Shown in pieces: positions 57,239 to 64,000 of a DNA stretch of 64,000 nucleotides. The notes under the pieces are model-generated. The model was not told where the DNA came from. It searched no databases and worked only from the letters and a program-made list of their open reading frames with translations. The number at the start of each line of letters is the position of its first letter. The stretch's first letter is position 1. Source of the stretch: Streptomyces sp. SAT1 (GTDB lineage Bacteria > Actinomycetota > Actinomycetes > Streptomycetales > Streptomycetaceae). The DNA lies in assembly GCF_001654495.1 (NCBI RefSeq), contig NZ_CP015849.1, forward strand, positions 1,261,001 to 1,325,000, read 5' to 3'. The position numbers were made by a program, and so were the translations under genes.

Positions 57239-57823
57239 TCAGTCGCCCCGCACCCGGGCGTGCAGATGCATGTCGTGCCAGCCGTCCGTGTGCAGACCCG
57301 AGCGGCGCTTGGTGCCCTCCAGCGCGAAGCCGGTCCGGGCGGCGACCCGGCAGGACGCCTCGTTGGCCACGGCGTGCAGCAGTTCCAGGCGGTGGAAGCC
57401 GGTCTCCTCCAGCGCCCAGCGGGCGAGAGCGGCGGTGGCACGGGCGGCCACTCCCCTGCCCCGCGCCTCGGGCGCCGTCCAGTACGCCACCTCGGCCGCG
57501 CCGTCCGCGAGGCGCACCTCGCGCAGCGCGACCCGGCCCAGCAGGCGCCCGGCGCCGCCGTCCTCGGCCACCGCCCAGTGGGCCTCCCGGTCCGCCGCCC
57601 AGGCCGCGTGCCACTGGGCGATCCAGCCGGTCACCTCCTCCTCACAGCCGGCGGAGCGCAGATGCCACCGGTGCATGACCGGGTCCTGGAAGACGGCGTG
57701 CACGGCGGGCGCGTCCCCGGTCCGGAAGGGGCGCAGCAGGAGGCCGCCGCCGGTGGGCACGGTGGGCTGCGGCGCGCGGGAGAAGGCGCGGGCGGGCAGG
57801 ACGGGAGTGGTGAGGTCGGGCAT
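57239..57823 (-). CDS. GNAT acetyltransferase (RimJ/RimL type)
   Basis: A 194-residue acetyltransferase of the RimJ/RimL group: GLLLRPFRTGDAPAVHAVFQDP at the start, VAYWTAPEARGRGVAARATAAL as the acetyl-CoA loop, and FHRLELLHAVANEASCRVAARTGFALEGTKR as the usual end. Substrate unknown; relatives modify ribosomal proteins or antibiotics. MPDLTTP used as the start, an ATG three codons upstream is as likely. Confidence 0.88.
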   Translation of the reverse strand: MPDLTTPVLPARAFSRAPQPTVPTGGGLLLRPFRTGDAPAVHAVFQDPVMHRWHLRSAGCEEEVTGWIAQWHAAWAADREAHWAVAEDGGAGRLLGRVALREVRLADGAAEVAYWTAPEARGRGVAARATAALARWALEETGFHRLELLHAVANEASCRVAARTGFALEGTKRRSGLHTDGWHDMHLHARVRGD

Positions 57824-57900
57824 GATCCGCATCCTGCCGGGCGCGGGCCGGGCGGCCCAGCGGTTTTCCCCCGGGCCCGGCGGCTCGTAGGCTGCTGCGG

Positions 57901-58857
57901 ATGAGACGCCGTTCCCGCCCCGCACCGCCCGCGCCGCTGCCCCAGCTGCGGGGTGTGGACCCGGTGCGGGTGCGGCTGCCCGCCGGGGGGACCTGGGCGA
58001 CCGTGCGCGAGCACCTGGTGGAGCGGCTGTCCGGGGCGGCTCCCGGCGCGGTCGCCGAGCTGTTCGACCAGGGGCGGATCGTCGGCGCCGACGGGCGGCC
58101 GGTGGCGCCACAAGCGCCGTACGAGCCCGGGATGTTCGTCTGGTTCCACCGGGAGCTGCCCGACGAGGTGCCGGTGCCGTTCCCGCTGGAGGTGGTCCAC
58201 CGCGACGAGCACCTGGTCGTCGCGGACAAGCCGCATTTCCTCGCCACCACCCCGCGCGGCATCCATGTCGCCGAGACCGCGCTGGCCCGGCTCCGCCGCG
58301 AACTGGATCTCCCGGCGCTCGGCGCCGCGCACCGCCTGGACCGGCTCACCGCCGGGCTGGTGCTGTTCACGGTGCGGCCCGAGGAGCGCGGCGCGTACCA
58401 GACGCTCTTCCGCGACCGGCGGGTGCGCAAGGTGTACGAGGCCGTGGCGCCGTACGATCCCGCGCTCGCCCTGCCCCGGACCGTGTGCGGCCGGATCGTG
58501 AAGGAGCGCGGGGAGCCGGCCGCCCGCGAGGTGCCCGGCGAGCCGAACGCGCTCACGCACGTCGAGCTGCTCGAACACCGCGCGGACGGCCTGGCCCGCT
58601 ACCGGCTCACCCCGGCCACCGGGCAGACGCACCAGCTGCGGGTGCACATGAGCGCGCTGGGCGTGCCGATCCTCGGCGACCCGCTCTACCCGGTGGTGAC
58701 CGGCCCCGGCCCGGCCGGTGACTTCCGGCGCCCGCTGCAACTGCTGGCGCGGGAGCTGGAGTTCACCGACCCGGTCACGGGCGCCGAGCACCGGCTGCGC
58801 AGCGGCCGGACCCTGCGGGCCTGGGAGTCCCCGGCCGCGTGGGACGCGGGTCAGTAG
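57901..58857 (+). CDS. RluA-family pseudouridine synthase
   Basis: A 318-residue pseudouridine synthase that isomerises uridine in rRNA or tRNA. An S4-like N-terminal segment (TVREHLVERLSGAAPGAVAELFDQGRIV) precedes the catalytic core with Asp in AAHRLDRLTAGLVLF, then KVYEAVAP, YRLTPATGQTHQLRVHMSALGVPILGDPLY. Target uridine unknown. It converges on the P450 gene, with stops overlapping by 7 bp. Confidence 0.92.
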   Translation: MRRRSRPAPPAPLPQLRGVDPVRVRLPAGGTWATVREHLVERLSGAAPGAVAELFDQGRIVGADGRPVAPQAPYEPGMFVWFHRELPDEVPVPFPLEVVHRDEHLVVADKPHFLATTPRGIHVAETALARLRRELDLPALGAAHRLDRLTAGLVLFTVRPEERGAYQTLFRDRRVRKVYEAVAPYDPALALPRTVCGRIVKERGEPAAREVPGEPNALTHVELLEHRADGLARYRLTPATGQTHQLRVHMSALGVPILGDPLYPVVTGPGPAGDFRRPLQLLARELEFTDPVTGAEHRLRSGRTLRAWESPAAWDAGQ

Positions 58858-60497
58858 CCGCGCCACCAGCGCAGGAAGCGCTGCCAGGCGCCGAGCGGGC
58901 GGTCCGGCACGAAGTCGCCGCCGGGGTCCGCGCCGGGGCCGGTGTCCGTGCCGCCGCCGATCCCGACCCCGGTGCCGGTGGTCCCGGCGGTCCGGGCGGC
59001 CGGCGCCGCGGGGGCGGCGGACGCGGGCGCGGCCACCGGCCGCGCGGGTGCCTCCACCGCCGTCCGGCCGCGCGGGGCTCCCGCCGCCGTGGCGCCGGCC
59101 GCCCCCTCGTCCGGCACGGGCTCGGGGGACGGTGCGGGCGTGGCCGGTACGGTGCTGATCTCCCAGGCGGTGCGCGGCTGCGGCACCGGCATCGGGGTGT
59201 GGCTCGGCTGGGCCATCACGTCCTGCTGCGGGCGCGGGGTGAACCGCACCGGCAGCTCCACCAGGTGCTGCGAGGCGATCGACTCGGTCCAGCGCAGCTC
59301 GTCCTCGTGGCAGTCGAGCCGGATGTCGGGCAGCCGCATCAGCAGCTTGTCCACGCCGACGTCCGCGATGGCCCGGCCGATGTCCTGGCCGGGGCACTCG
59401 TGCGGGCCGCCGCTGAAGGCGAGGTGGGACCGGTTGCCCTGCATGTCGGCCTCCAGGTCGGGCCGGACCCGGGGGTCGACGTTGCCGGGCGCGATACCGA
59501 GCAGCAGCCCGTCGCCGCGCCGGATGCGCTGGCCGCCCAGCTCGGTCTCCTGCTTGGCGAAGTAGGCGAAGATGGTACTGAAGGGCGGCTCGTCCCACAG
59601 GGACTGCTCGACCGCCTCAGGCACCGTCATCTGACCGCCGTTGAGCTGGGCGCGGAACCCCGGGTCGGTGAGCACCCGGCGGATGGTGTTGGCCAGCAGG
59701 TTCGCGGTGGCCTCGTAGGCGGCGATGAGCACCAGCCGCAGGTGCTGGCCGACCTCCTCGTCGTTCAGACCGGCCGGGTCGGCGATGAGGTGGCTGGTGA
59801 AGTCGTCCTCGGGGCGGGCCCGGCGGCGGGCGGCGAGCCCGCTCAGACAGCCCATGATGTAGTCGTTGCTGGCGATGGCGGTCTCGGTGCCCTTGAGCAT
59901 GTCGCGGGCGGCCTGCACCAGCCGGTCGCCGTACTCCTCGGGCATGCCGAGGACCTCGCACATCACGGCCATCGGCAGATGCTCGGCGAACTGGTCGACG
60001 AGGTCGGCGCGGCCCGTCTCGCAGAAGCGGTTGACCAGGCGCTGGGTGGCGCGGCCGATGTGGCGGCGCAGCCCCCGGTGGTCGATGGTGGCCATGGCCG
60101 CGGTGACCGCGCCGCGCAGCCGCTTGTGCTCGTCGCCCTCGGCGTGCGAGCAGATCGGCTGCCAGGCGATGTGCGGCATGAGGGGGTGGTCGGGCTTGAC
60201 CATGCCCTCCTTGAGCGGGGTCCAGATGCGGCTGTCCCGGGTGAACTGCGAGGGGGTGCGCACCATGTGCAGGTTCTCGGTGTGGCCGAGGACCACCCAC
60301 ATGGGGACGTCGTCGTGCAGCAGCACGGGCGCCACCGGGCCGTGCCGGTCGCGCAGTTGCTCGTACAGGTCACCGAGGTCGGGCGCCTCGTGCAGGCGGT
60401 GCAGCCCACCGGGGCCGACGCCGTGCGCGGGGCAGCCGGGGGGCGGGGCGGGGATGCGGTCGTCCGGACCGGTCAGGTGCTGGGGTTCAGGCGTCAC
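58851..60497 (-). CDS. rarE: Conservon cytochrome P450 (CYP157 type, no ExxR)
   Basis: A 548-residue P450. Heme ligand Cys368 in FSGGPHECPG. The I helix reads AAYEAT (260-264) in place of AGxET, and the K-helix ExxR, otherwise almost universal, is E297-QSLW. That exact EQSLW is what was reported for Streptomyces CYP157C1. Residues about 425-548 form a disordered Pro/Ala/Gly tail ending in PLGAWQRFLRWWRGY, possibly a membrane or partner-binding anchor. Last gene of the conservon. GTG start follows a long purine-strand tract. Substrate unknown. Confidence 0.92.
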   Translation of the reverse strand: MTPEPQHLTGPDDRIPAPPPGCPAHGVGPGGLHRLHEAPDLGDLYEQLRDRHGPVAPVLLHDDVPMWVVLGHTENLHMVRTPSQFTRDSRIWTPLKEGMVKPDHPLMPHIAWQPICSHAEGDEHKRLRGAVTAAMATIDHRGLRRHIGRATQRLVNRFCETGRADLVDQFAEHLPMAVMCEVLGMPEEYGDRLVQAARDMLKGTETAIASNDYIMGCLSGLAARRRARPEDDFTSHLIADPAGLNDEEVGQHLRLVLIAAYEATANLLANTIRRVLTDPGFRAQLNGGQMTVPEAVEQSLWDEPPFSTIFAYFAKQETELGGQRIRRGDGLLLGIAPGNVDPRVRPDLEADMQGNRSHLAFSGGPHECPGQDIGRAIADVGVDKLLMRLPDIRLDCHEDELRWTESIASQHLVELPVRFTPRPQQDVMAQPSHTPMPVPQPRTAWEISTVPATPAPSPEPVPDEGAAGATAAGAPRGRTAVEAPARPVAAPASAAPAAPAARTAGTTGTGVGIGGGTDTGPGADPGGDFVPDRPLGAWQRFLRWWRGY

Positions 60498-60510
60498 AGC
60501 GGTCGCTTTC

Positions 60511-60613
60511 GAAGCGGAAAGGACGGAAGGAGAGACGGAGAGACGGAAGGGGAAGCAGGAAAGCAGAAGGGAACAGGAGGGGGCGGAAGGGAACAGAAGA
60601 GGGCGGAAGAGAG
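60511..60613. repeat. Polypurine/polypyrimidine tract before the P450 gene
   Basis: The plus strand has 93 purines, ten single Cs and no T in 103 nt, the Cs about 10 nt apart. It includes a 20-bp tandem pair (60567-60586, 60587-60606) with two differences, sharing GGGAACAG. The transcript here would be an unstructured pyrimidine-rich leader. Confidence 0.85.
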
Positions 60614-60642
60614 CCGGGCGAGCCGGGAGTGTCACGGGCCGT

Positions 60643-61263
60643 TCAGGTGCGCGGGCCCGTCATGGCCAGGGAGTGCAGGAAGCGCATGAGGGTCATCAGC
60701 ACGTCCCGGCTGGAGGCCCGGCGGCGTACGTCGCACTCGACCATCGGGATCTCCTCCGACAGGTCCAGCGCCGTGCGCAGTTCGGCGATCGGGTAACGGG
60801 GGCCGTCCGGGAAGGAGTTGACGGCCACCACGAAGGGCACGCCGCGCTCCTCCAGCCGGCCCATCACGTCGAAGCTGACCTCCAGGCGGCGGGTGTCGAC
60901 CAGGACGACCGCACCGAGCGCCCCCTCGAACAGGCCGTTCCACAGGAACCAGAAGCGTTCCTGGCCGGGCGTGCCGAAGAGGTAGAGCACCAGTTGGTCG
61001 GTGATGCTGATGCGCCCGAAGTCCATGGCGACGGTGGTGGCCGTCTTGGAGTCGGAGCCGTAGTCGTCGTCGACCCCGATCCCGGCCTGGGTCATGGTCT
61101 CCTCGGTGGTCAGCGGCCTGATCTCGCTGACCGAGCCCACCATCGTCGTCTTGCCGACCCCGAACCCGCCGACGATGACGATCTTCACCGCGGCCTGGGC
61201 CGTGTGCGGGAGATGGTCACCGGTGCGCGGGCCGGGGAGGGTGTCAGAGCCGTTGAAGTCCAT
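60643..61263 (-). CDS. rarD: Conservon GTPase CvnD
   Basis: A 206-residue Ras-like GTPase. P-loop GGFGVGKTT (32-40, Lys38), switch region TTEETMTQAGIGVDD, G3 LFGTPGQERFWF (with Thr-Pro in place of DTAG), G4-like VAVNSF with no NKxD. It is the molecular switch of the conservon complex at the membrane. 20-nt overlap with cvnC. Confidence 0.95.
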   Translation of the reverse strand: MDFNGSDTLPGPRTGDHLPHTAQAAVKIVIVGGFGVGKTTMVGSVSEIRPLTTEETMTQAGIGVDDDYGSDSKTATTVAMDFGRISITDQLVLYLFGTPGQERFWFLWNGLFEGALGAVVLVDTRRLEVSFDVMGRLEERGVPFVVAVNSFPDGPRYPIAELRTALDLSEEIPMVECDVRRRASSRDVLMTLMRFLHSLAMTGPRT

Positions 61264-61648
61264 GCATCACCGCTTCGAGGAGGGAACGGTCGGGGACCGC
61301 CTGGCGCACGATCGGGGCGCGCGCCTGGACCAGTTCGGCCGTCAGCAGCTCGGTGATCAGGACCGTCATCGCGCTGAACGGCAGGTTGAGGTAGGCCGAG
61401 AGTTCGGCCACGGACAGCGGGGCGGTGCACAGCCGCAGCAGCGCCGCCTGCTCGGGGGTGGCGGACGGCGGCGGCTCGGCGCGCGCCACCACGAGGGTCA
61501 CCAGGTCGAGGGCGGCACGGGCACCGTCCTCGCCCGCGCCGGCCACGACGTACAGCCGCTCCGGGTTCCTCTCCTCGCCCTGCCTGGCGGGTCTGGGCGG
61601 CGGCGGTTCGTGTGCGGGGTAGCGCCTCTGGCGTCGCGGAGGGGTCAT
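61244..61648 (-). CDS. rarC: Conservon DUF742 protein CvnC
   Basis: A 134-residue DUF742 protein: RLYVVAGAGEDGARAALDLVTLV at the start, LLRLCTAPLSVAELSAYLNLPFSAMTVLITELL winged-helix-like segment, and VPDRSLLEAVMHGLQRL ending. Partner in the membrane heterocomplex of conservons; not shown to bind DNA. Overlaps cvnB (ATGA) and cvnD. Confidence 0.95.
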   Translation of the reverse strand: MTPPRRQRRYPAHEPPPPRPARQGEERNPERLYVVAGAGEDGARAALDLVTLVVARAEPPPSATPEQAALLRLCTAPLSVAELSAYLNLPFSAMTVLITELLTAELVQARAPIVRQAVPDRSLLEAVMHGLQRL

Positions 61649-62052
61649 ACGGTCTGCCCACCGCGCCGGGGCGGACTGGTCAGGTGGGCCCCGATCCGGA
61701 CCACGAGATCGCGCATCCGGGCGCTCATCATGCCGGGTTCGGTGCGGATGTCGGCGAGGACGGCCAGATAGGCGTTGGCCCCGGCGGACATCAGATAGAA
61801 GTAGCCGCCGTCGATCTCGATGATGACCAGCTTCATCCGGCCGTCGCTGTCGGGGATCTCGACGGCGACGGCGCCGGCCAGGCTCTGGAGCCCCGCGCAG
61901 GCCGCGGCGACCCGGTCGGCCGCGTCCGGGTCACCGCCGTAGCGGGCGATGCGCAGGCCGTCGGCGGAGAGCACCACGATCATCTCGATGCCCGGTACGC
62001 CGTCGTTCAGCTCCTTGAGCATCCAGTCGAAGTTGGCACGCTGCTGGATCAC
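61645..62052 (-). CDS. rarB: Conservon roadblock/LC7 protein CvnB
   Basis: A 135-residue roadblock-fold protein (FDWMLKELNDGVPGIEMIVVLSADGLRIARYGG, KLVIIEIDGGYFYLMSAGANAYLAVLA). Roadblock proteins scaffold or regulate small GTPases, here CvnD. GTG start overlaps the cvnA stop. Confidence 0.95.
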   Translation of the reverse strand: MIQQRANFDWMLKELNDGVPGIEMIVVLSADGLRIARYGGDPDAADRVAAACAGLQSLAGAVAVEIPDSDGRMKLVIIEIDGGYFYLMSAGANAYLAVLADIRTEPGMMSARMRDLVVRIGAHLTSPPRRGGQTV

Positions 62053-63665
62053 TTGAGGTCCCCCTCGTCGTCGGCTCCGTCACGGGCCGGCTTCTCGATC
62101 AGGTGCAGGAACGCGGTCGGGTCCTGGGTGAACGCGGTCGGGTCCGGGCCCGGGTTGTCCTTCTTCAGGCCGTCCCAGAACGCCTCCACCCACAGGCCGG
62201 GCTCGGTCTCCTGCTGCGCGGGCCGGCGGACGGCGGCCCGGGGCGTGCTCCACACGGAGCCGCCCTCCTGCTCGGCCCGTTCGGCGGCGACCTGTTCGGC
62301 GATGCGCTGGCTGAGCGGGATCTTGACCCGGCTGCGGCGCTGCGGCAGGCCGCCCGGCGTCCATTCGGTGACCTCGGGGACCTCGTCCTCCATCGGGACC
62401 GAGGCGGGAATGCGCGGGCTGGTGGGGCGGCGCTTCTTGGGGGCGCGCTTGGGTCCCTCGACGGCGTCCTCGCCGGGCCGCGGGATGGAGGTGGCGCCGA
62501 TGCCGTGGGCGAGCCCGGGGGCCGGATCGGTGGTCATCATGTCGCTGGGCACGACGAGGACGGCGCGGACCCCGCCGTACGCGGAGGCCCGCAGGGAGAC
62601 CTGCATCTTGTACGCCGTGCACAGGCGGCCGACGACGGCGAGGCCGAGCCGCGGGCTCTCGGCCAGCTCCTGGAGGTCGACCCCGGCCTTGGCCGCCTCG
62701 ACCAGCTTCTCGATCCGGGCGCGGGACTCCTCGTTGAGGCTGACGCCGCCGTCCTCGATCTCGATGGCGACGCCGCTCTGCACCTCCACGGCGGTCACGT
62801 GCACCTTGGTCTGCGGGGGCGAGTAGCGGGTGGCGTTGTCGAGGAGTTCGGCGGCGGCGTGGATGACCGGCTCGACGTCGGTGCCCTTGATGTTGACCTT
62901 GGCGATGGAGTGCAGTTCGATGCGCCGGTACTCCAGGATCCGGGACATGGCGCCGCGCAGCACGCTGTAGAGCGTGACCGGGTTGGGCCACTGGCGGCCG
63001 GGGCGGCCGCCGCCGAGGACGGAGATGGAGTCGGCGAGGCGGCCGATCAGCGCGGTGCCGTGGTCGATGCGCAGCAGGTCGTCGAAGACCTCGGGGCTGC
63101 GGCCGTGGTCCTCCTCCATCTCCCGCAGTTCCTTGGCCTGCTGGTGCACGATCGCCTGCACCCGGCGGGCGATGCTGACGAAGGAGCGCTGCGTGGAGTC
63201 CCGCATGGACTCCTCCTGGTCCACGATCTTGAGGATCATGCGGACCACCGCGCGCTGCGGCTCCGGGATCCGGCACCACTCCGGGTCGCCGTCGATGAGG
63301 TCGCGCATGACCTCGCGCGGGGTGTGGCTGGCGCGCAGATAGGCGACGGCGGCCGGGAGGATCTCCGAGGCCAGGTAGGAGATCTCCTCGTCGTGGCCGG
63401 CGATGCGCCGCTTCAGGTAGTCGGTCTGCCGGGCGTGCTCGGCCCGCTGCTCGCGTACGGTGCGGCCGCGGCGCACCGCTTCGGCGGCCGTGAGGAGCAC
63501 CAGGAGGGTGGCGAGGGCGCCGCAGCAGCCCACGGCGAGGCGGGCCGGGTCCGCCACCAGGGCGACGGCGGCGCCGGTGGCCGCCGCCATCAGTATGACC
63601 GGGAGCAGCAGCACGCGTGCGCGGGGAAGTTCGCGGCTGCCGGGAGGCGATTGGACACTCACCAT
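62049..63665 (-). CDS. rarA: Conservon sensor-kinase-like protein CvnA
   Basis: A 538-residue protein with two membrane helices (about 17-38 and 43-62), a helical dimerisation region in place of HisKA, and a HATPase domain (HAAAELLDNATRYSPPQTKVHV, IEDGGVSLNEESRARI, GLAVVGRLCTAYK). No phospho-acceptor HELRTP box is present. The C-terminal 150 residues are a basic, then acidic disordered tail. It starts the operon rarA-E (cvn9 type), which in S. griseus and S. coelicolor affects aerial mycelium and antibiotics. SD GAAGG 5 nt before ATG. Confidence 0.93.
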   Translation of the reverse strand: MVSVQSPPGSRELPRARVLLLPVILMAAATGAAVALVADPARLAVGCCGALATLLVLLTAAEAVRRGRTVREQRAEHARQTDYLKRRIAGHDEEISYLASEILPAAVAYLRASHTPREVMRDLIDGDPEWCRIPEPQRAVVRMILKIVDQEESMRDSTQRSFVSIARRVQAIVHQQAKELREMEEDHGRSPEVFDDLLRIDHGTALIGRLADSISVLGGGRPGRQWPNPVTLYSVLRGAMSRILEYRRIELHSIAKVNIKGTDVEPVIHAAAELLDNATRYSPPQTKVHVTAVEVQSGVAIEIEDGGVSLNEESRARIEKLVEAAKAGVDLQELAESPRLGLAVVGRLCTAYKMQVSLRASAYGGVRAVLVVPSDMMTTDPAPGLAHGIGATSIPRPGEDAVEGPKRAPKKRRPTSPRIPASVPMEDEVPEVTEWTPGGLPQRRSRVKIPLSQRIAEQVAAERAEQEGGSVWSTPRAAVRRPAQQETEPGLWVEAFWDGLKKDNPGPDPTAFTQDPTAFLHLIEKPARDGADDEGDLK

Positions 63666-64000
63666 GTAAGCCTTCTGAGATGAATCGGCGGGGGTGGTTC
63701 GGGGCAGCGTCGGGCCGGGTGGGTCGGCGAACTGCCGCACCTTGGAACATGGGGAACATTGGGGAACAAACGCACGAATACCCATCAACTCGGTGCGCTG
63801 CGGGCGAGCTTAGTCCGACCGGATCAACGCCGTGTCATCTTCGGCAACCGCCTGAAACGGGCCGGGAGACTGGAGTACCCTCGGCCGTTTCGCACGCCGC
63901 GGATTCACTCGAACACCGACCGTGACGACGTACGGGCATACGACGGCCCGTCACCGGGACGGGTGAGAAAAGGCCCTGGGGCGTGACCGCGCGCGGACCG
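63666..64000. other. Upstream region of the conservon, no supported gene
   Basis: 335 bp to the window edge. Open frames here show no conserved features. It should hold the rarA promoter; a TAAGCT on the minus strand is a possible -10 but the -35 is poor. Contains the iterated GGAACA repeats. Confidence 0.6.
63744..63768. repeat. Three spaced GGAACA repeats upstream of the conservon
   Basis: GGAACA at 63744, 63753 and 63763, spaced 9 and 10 bp, two of them as GGGGAACA. On the transcribed strand they read TGTTCCCC. They are about 80-100 bp upstream of cvnA. Confidence 0.7.

Noticed and set aside
63759..63986. Small plus-strand frame upstream of the conservon
   Set aside because: No ribosome-binding site, ordinary intergenic composition and overlaps the GGAACA repeats.

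Overview
The window is chromosomal DNA of a Streptomyces-type actinomycete. Support: very high G+C with strong third-position GC bias, GTG starts, ATGA/GTGA overlaps, actinobacterial families (DUF2510, DUF1844, DUF1918, conservon proteins), Streptomyces-type ARG and iron boxes. Gene content and order (argH ... argRDBJC ... pheST - orphan kinase - SpoU methyltransferase - rplT-rpmI-infC ... glnA4 cluster ... betaine transporter ... P450 conservon) match, from memory, the S. coelicolor SCO1570-SCO1630 segment. It is core-chromosome DNA, not a biosynthetic cluster. The only clear mobile DNA is a pair of nested elements at the 3' end of pheT.

Layout. 1-3.4 kb: truncated MFS exporter with TetR repressor, an aldo/keto reductase, argH. 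3.4-13.1 kb: a PNPOx-like gene, then a minus-strand run ending in argC-argJ-argB-argD-argR and headed by a three-gene envelope-glycosylation cassette (YfhO-like membrane protein, GT2 glycosyltransferase, GtrA flippase-like protein). 13.3-23.7 kb: small regulator/enzyme units (MerR-CMD-DUF6314, MocR/EamA divergent pair, DUF1918, glycosyl-hydrolase-like lipoprotein or Tat protein, 3-hydroxybutyryl-CoA dehydrogenase, NUDIX, TPR regulator, SpoIIE phosphatase). 23.87-25.54 kb: a 235-bp hairpin-rich MITE-like element abutting a 1.44-kb IS4-family element whose transposase carries a +1 frameshift; both sit on the pheT stop codon. 25.5-33.0 kb: translation block pheT-pheS, orphan histidine kinase, SpoU methyltransferase, rplT-rpmI-infC, with infC apparently starting at AUC. 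33.4-41.7 kb: DUF1844, SseB, a beta-lactamase-fold hydrolase, a membrane-anchored subtilase (mycosin-like) translationally coupled to a proline-rich membrane protein, a PLP alanine-racemase-fold enzyme, DUF2510 and PH-like proteins. 41.8-47.1 kb: a gamma-glutamyl-amine catabolic cluster (glnA4-type synthetase, aldehyde dehydrogenase, SDR, FadR-type regulator, PuuD-type hydrolase) in which both promoters carry the same 20-bp operator-like sequence. 47.5-51 kb: LysR/TDT transporter and a cupin-XRE/metal-receptor pair. 51.4-55.1 kb: glycine-betaine ABC transporter whose permease is fused to two tandem binding domains. 55.2-58.9 kb: exonuclease, siderophore-interacting protein behind an iron box, GNAT, RluA-type pseudouridine synthase. 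58.85-63.7 kb: a complete conservon (cvnA-B-C-D plus CYP157-type P450, the rar operon type).

How the parts work together. The arginine genes form one overlapping operon that ends with its own repressor gene, argR, and has ARG boxes before argC and argH. The glnA4 cluster is a self-contained route from an amine such as ethanolamine to glutamate plus a carboxylate, apparently under the adjacent FadR regulator. The conservon is a kinase-like sensor/roadblock/DUF742/GTPase membrane complex with a P450 effector. Several small transcription units appear leaderless (TANNNT 5-8 nt before the start codon). No tRNA, rRNA, CRISPR array or replication origin was seen.
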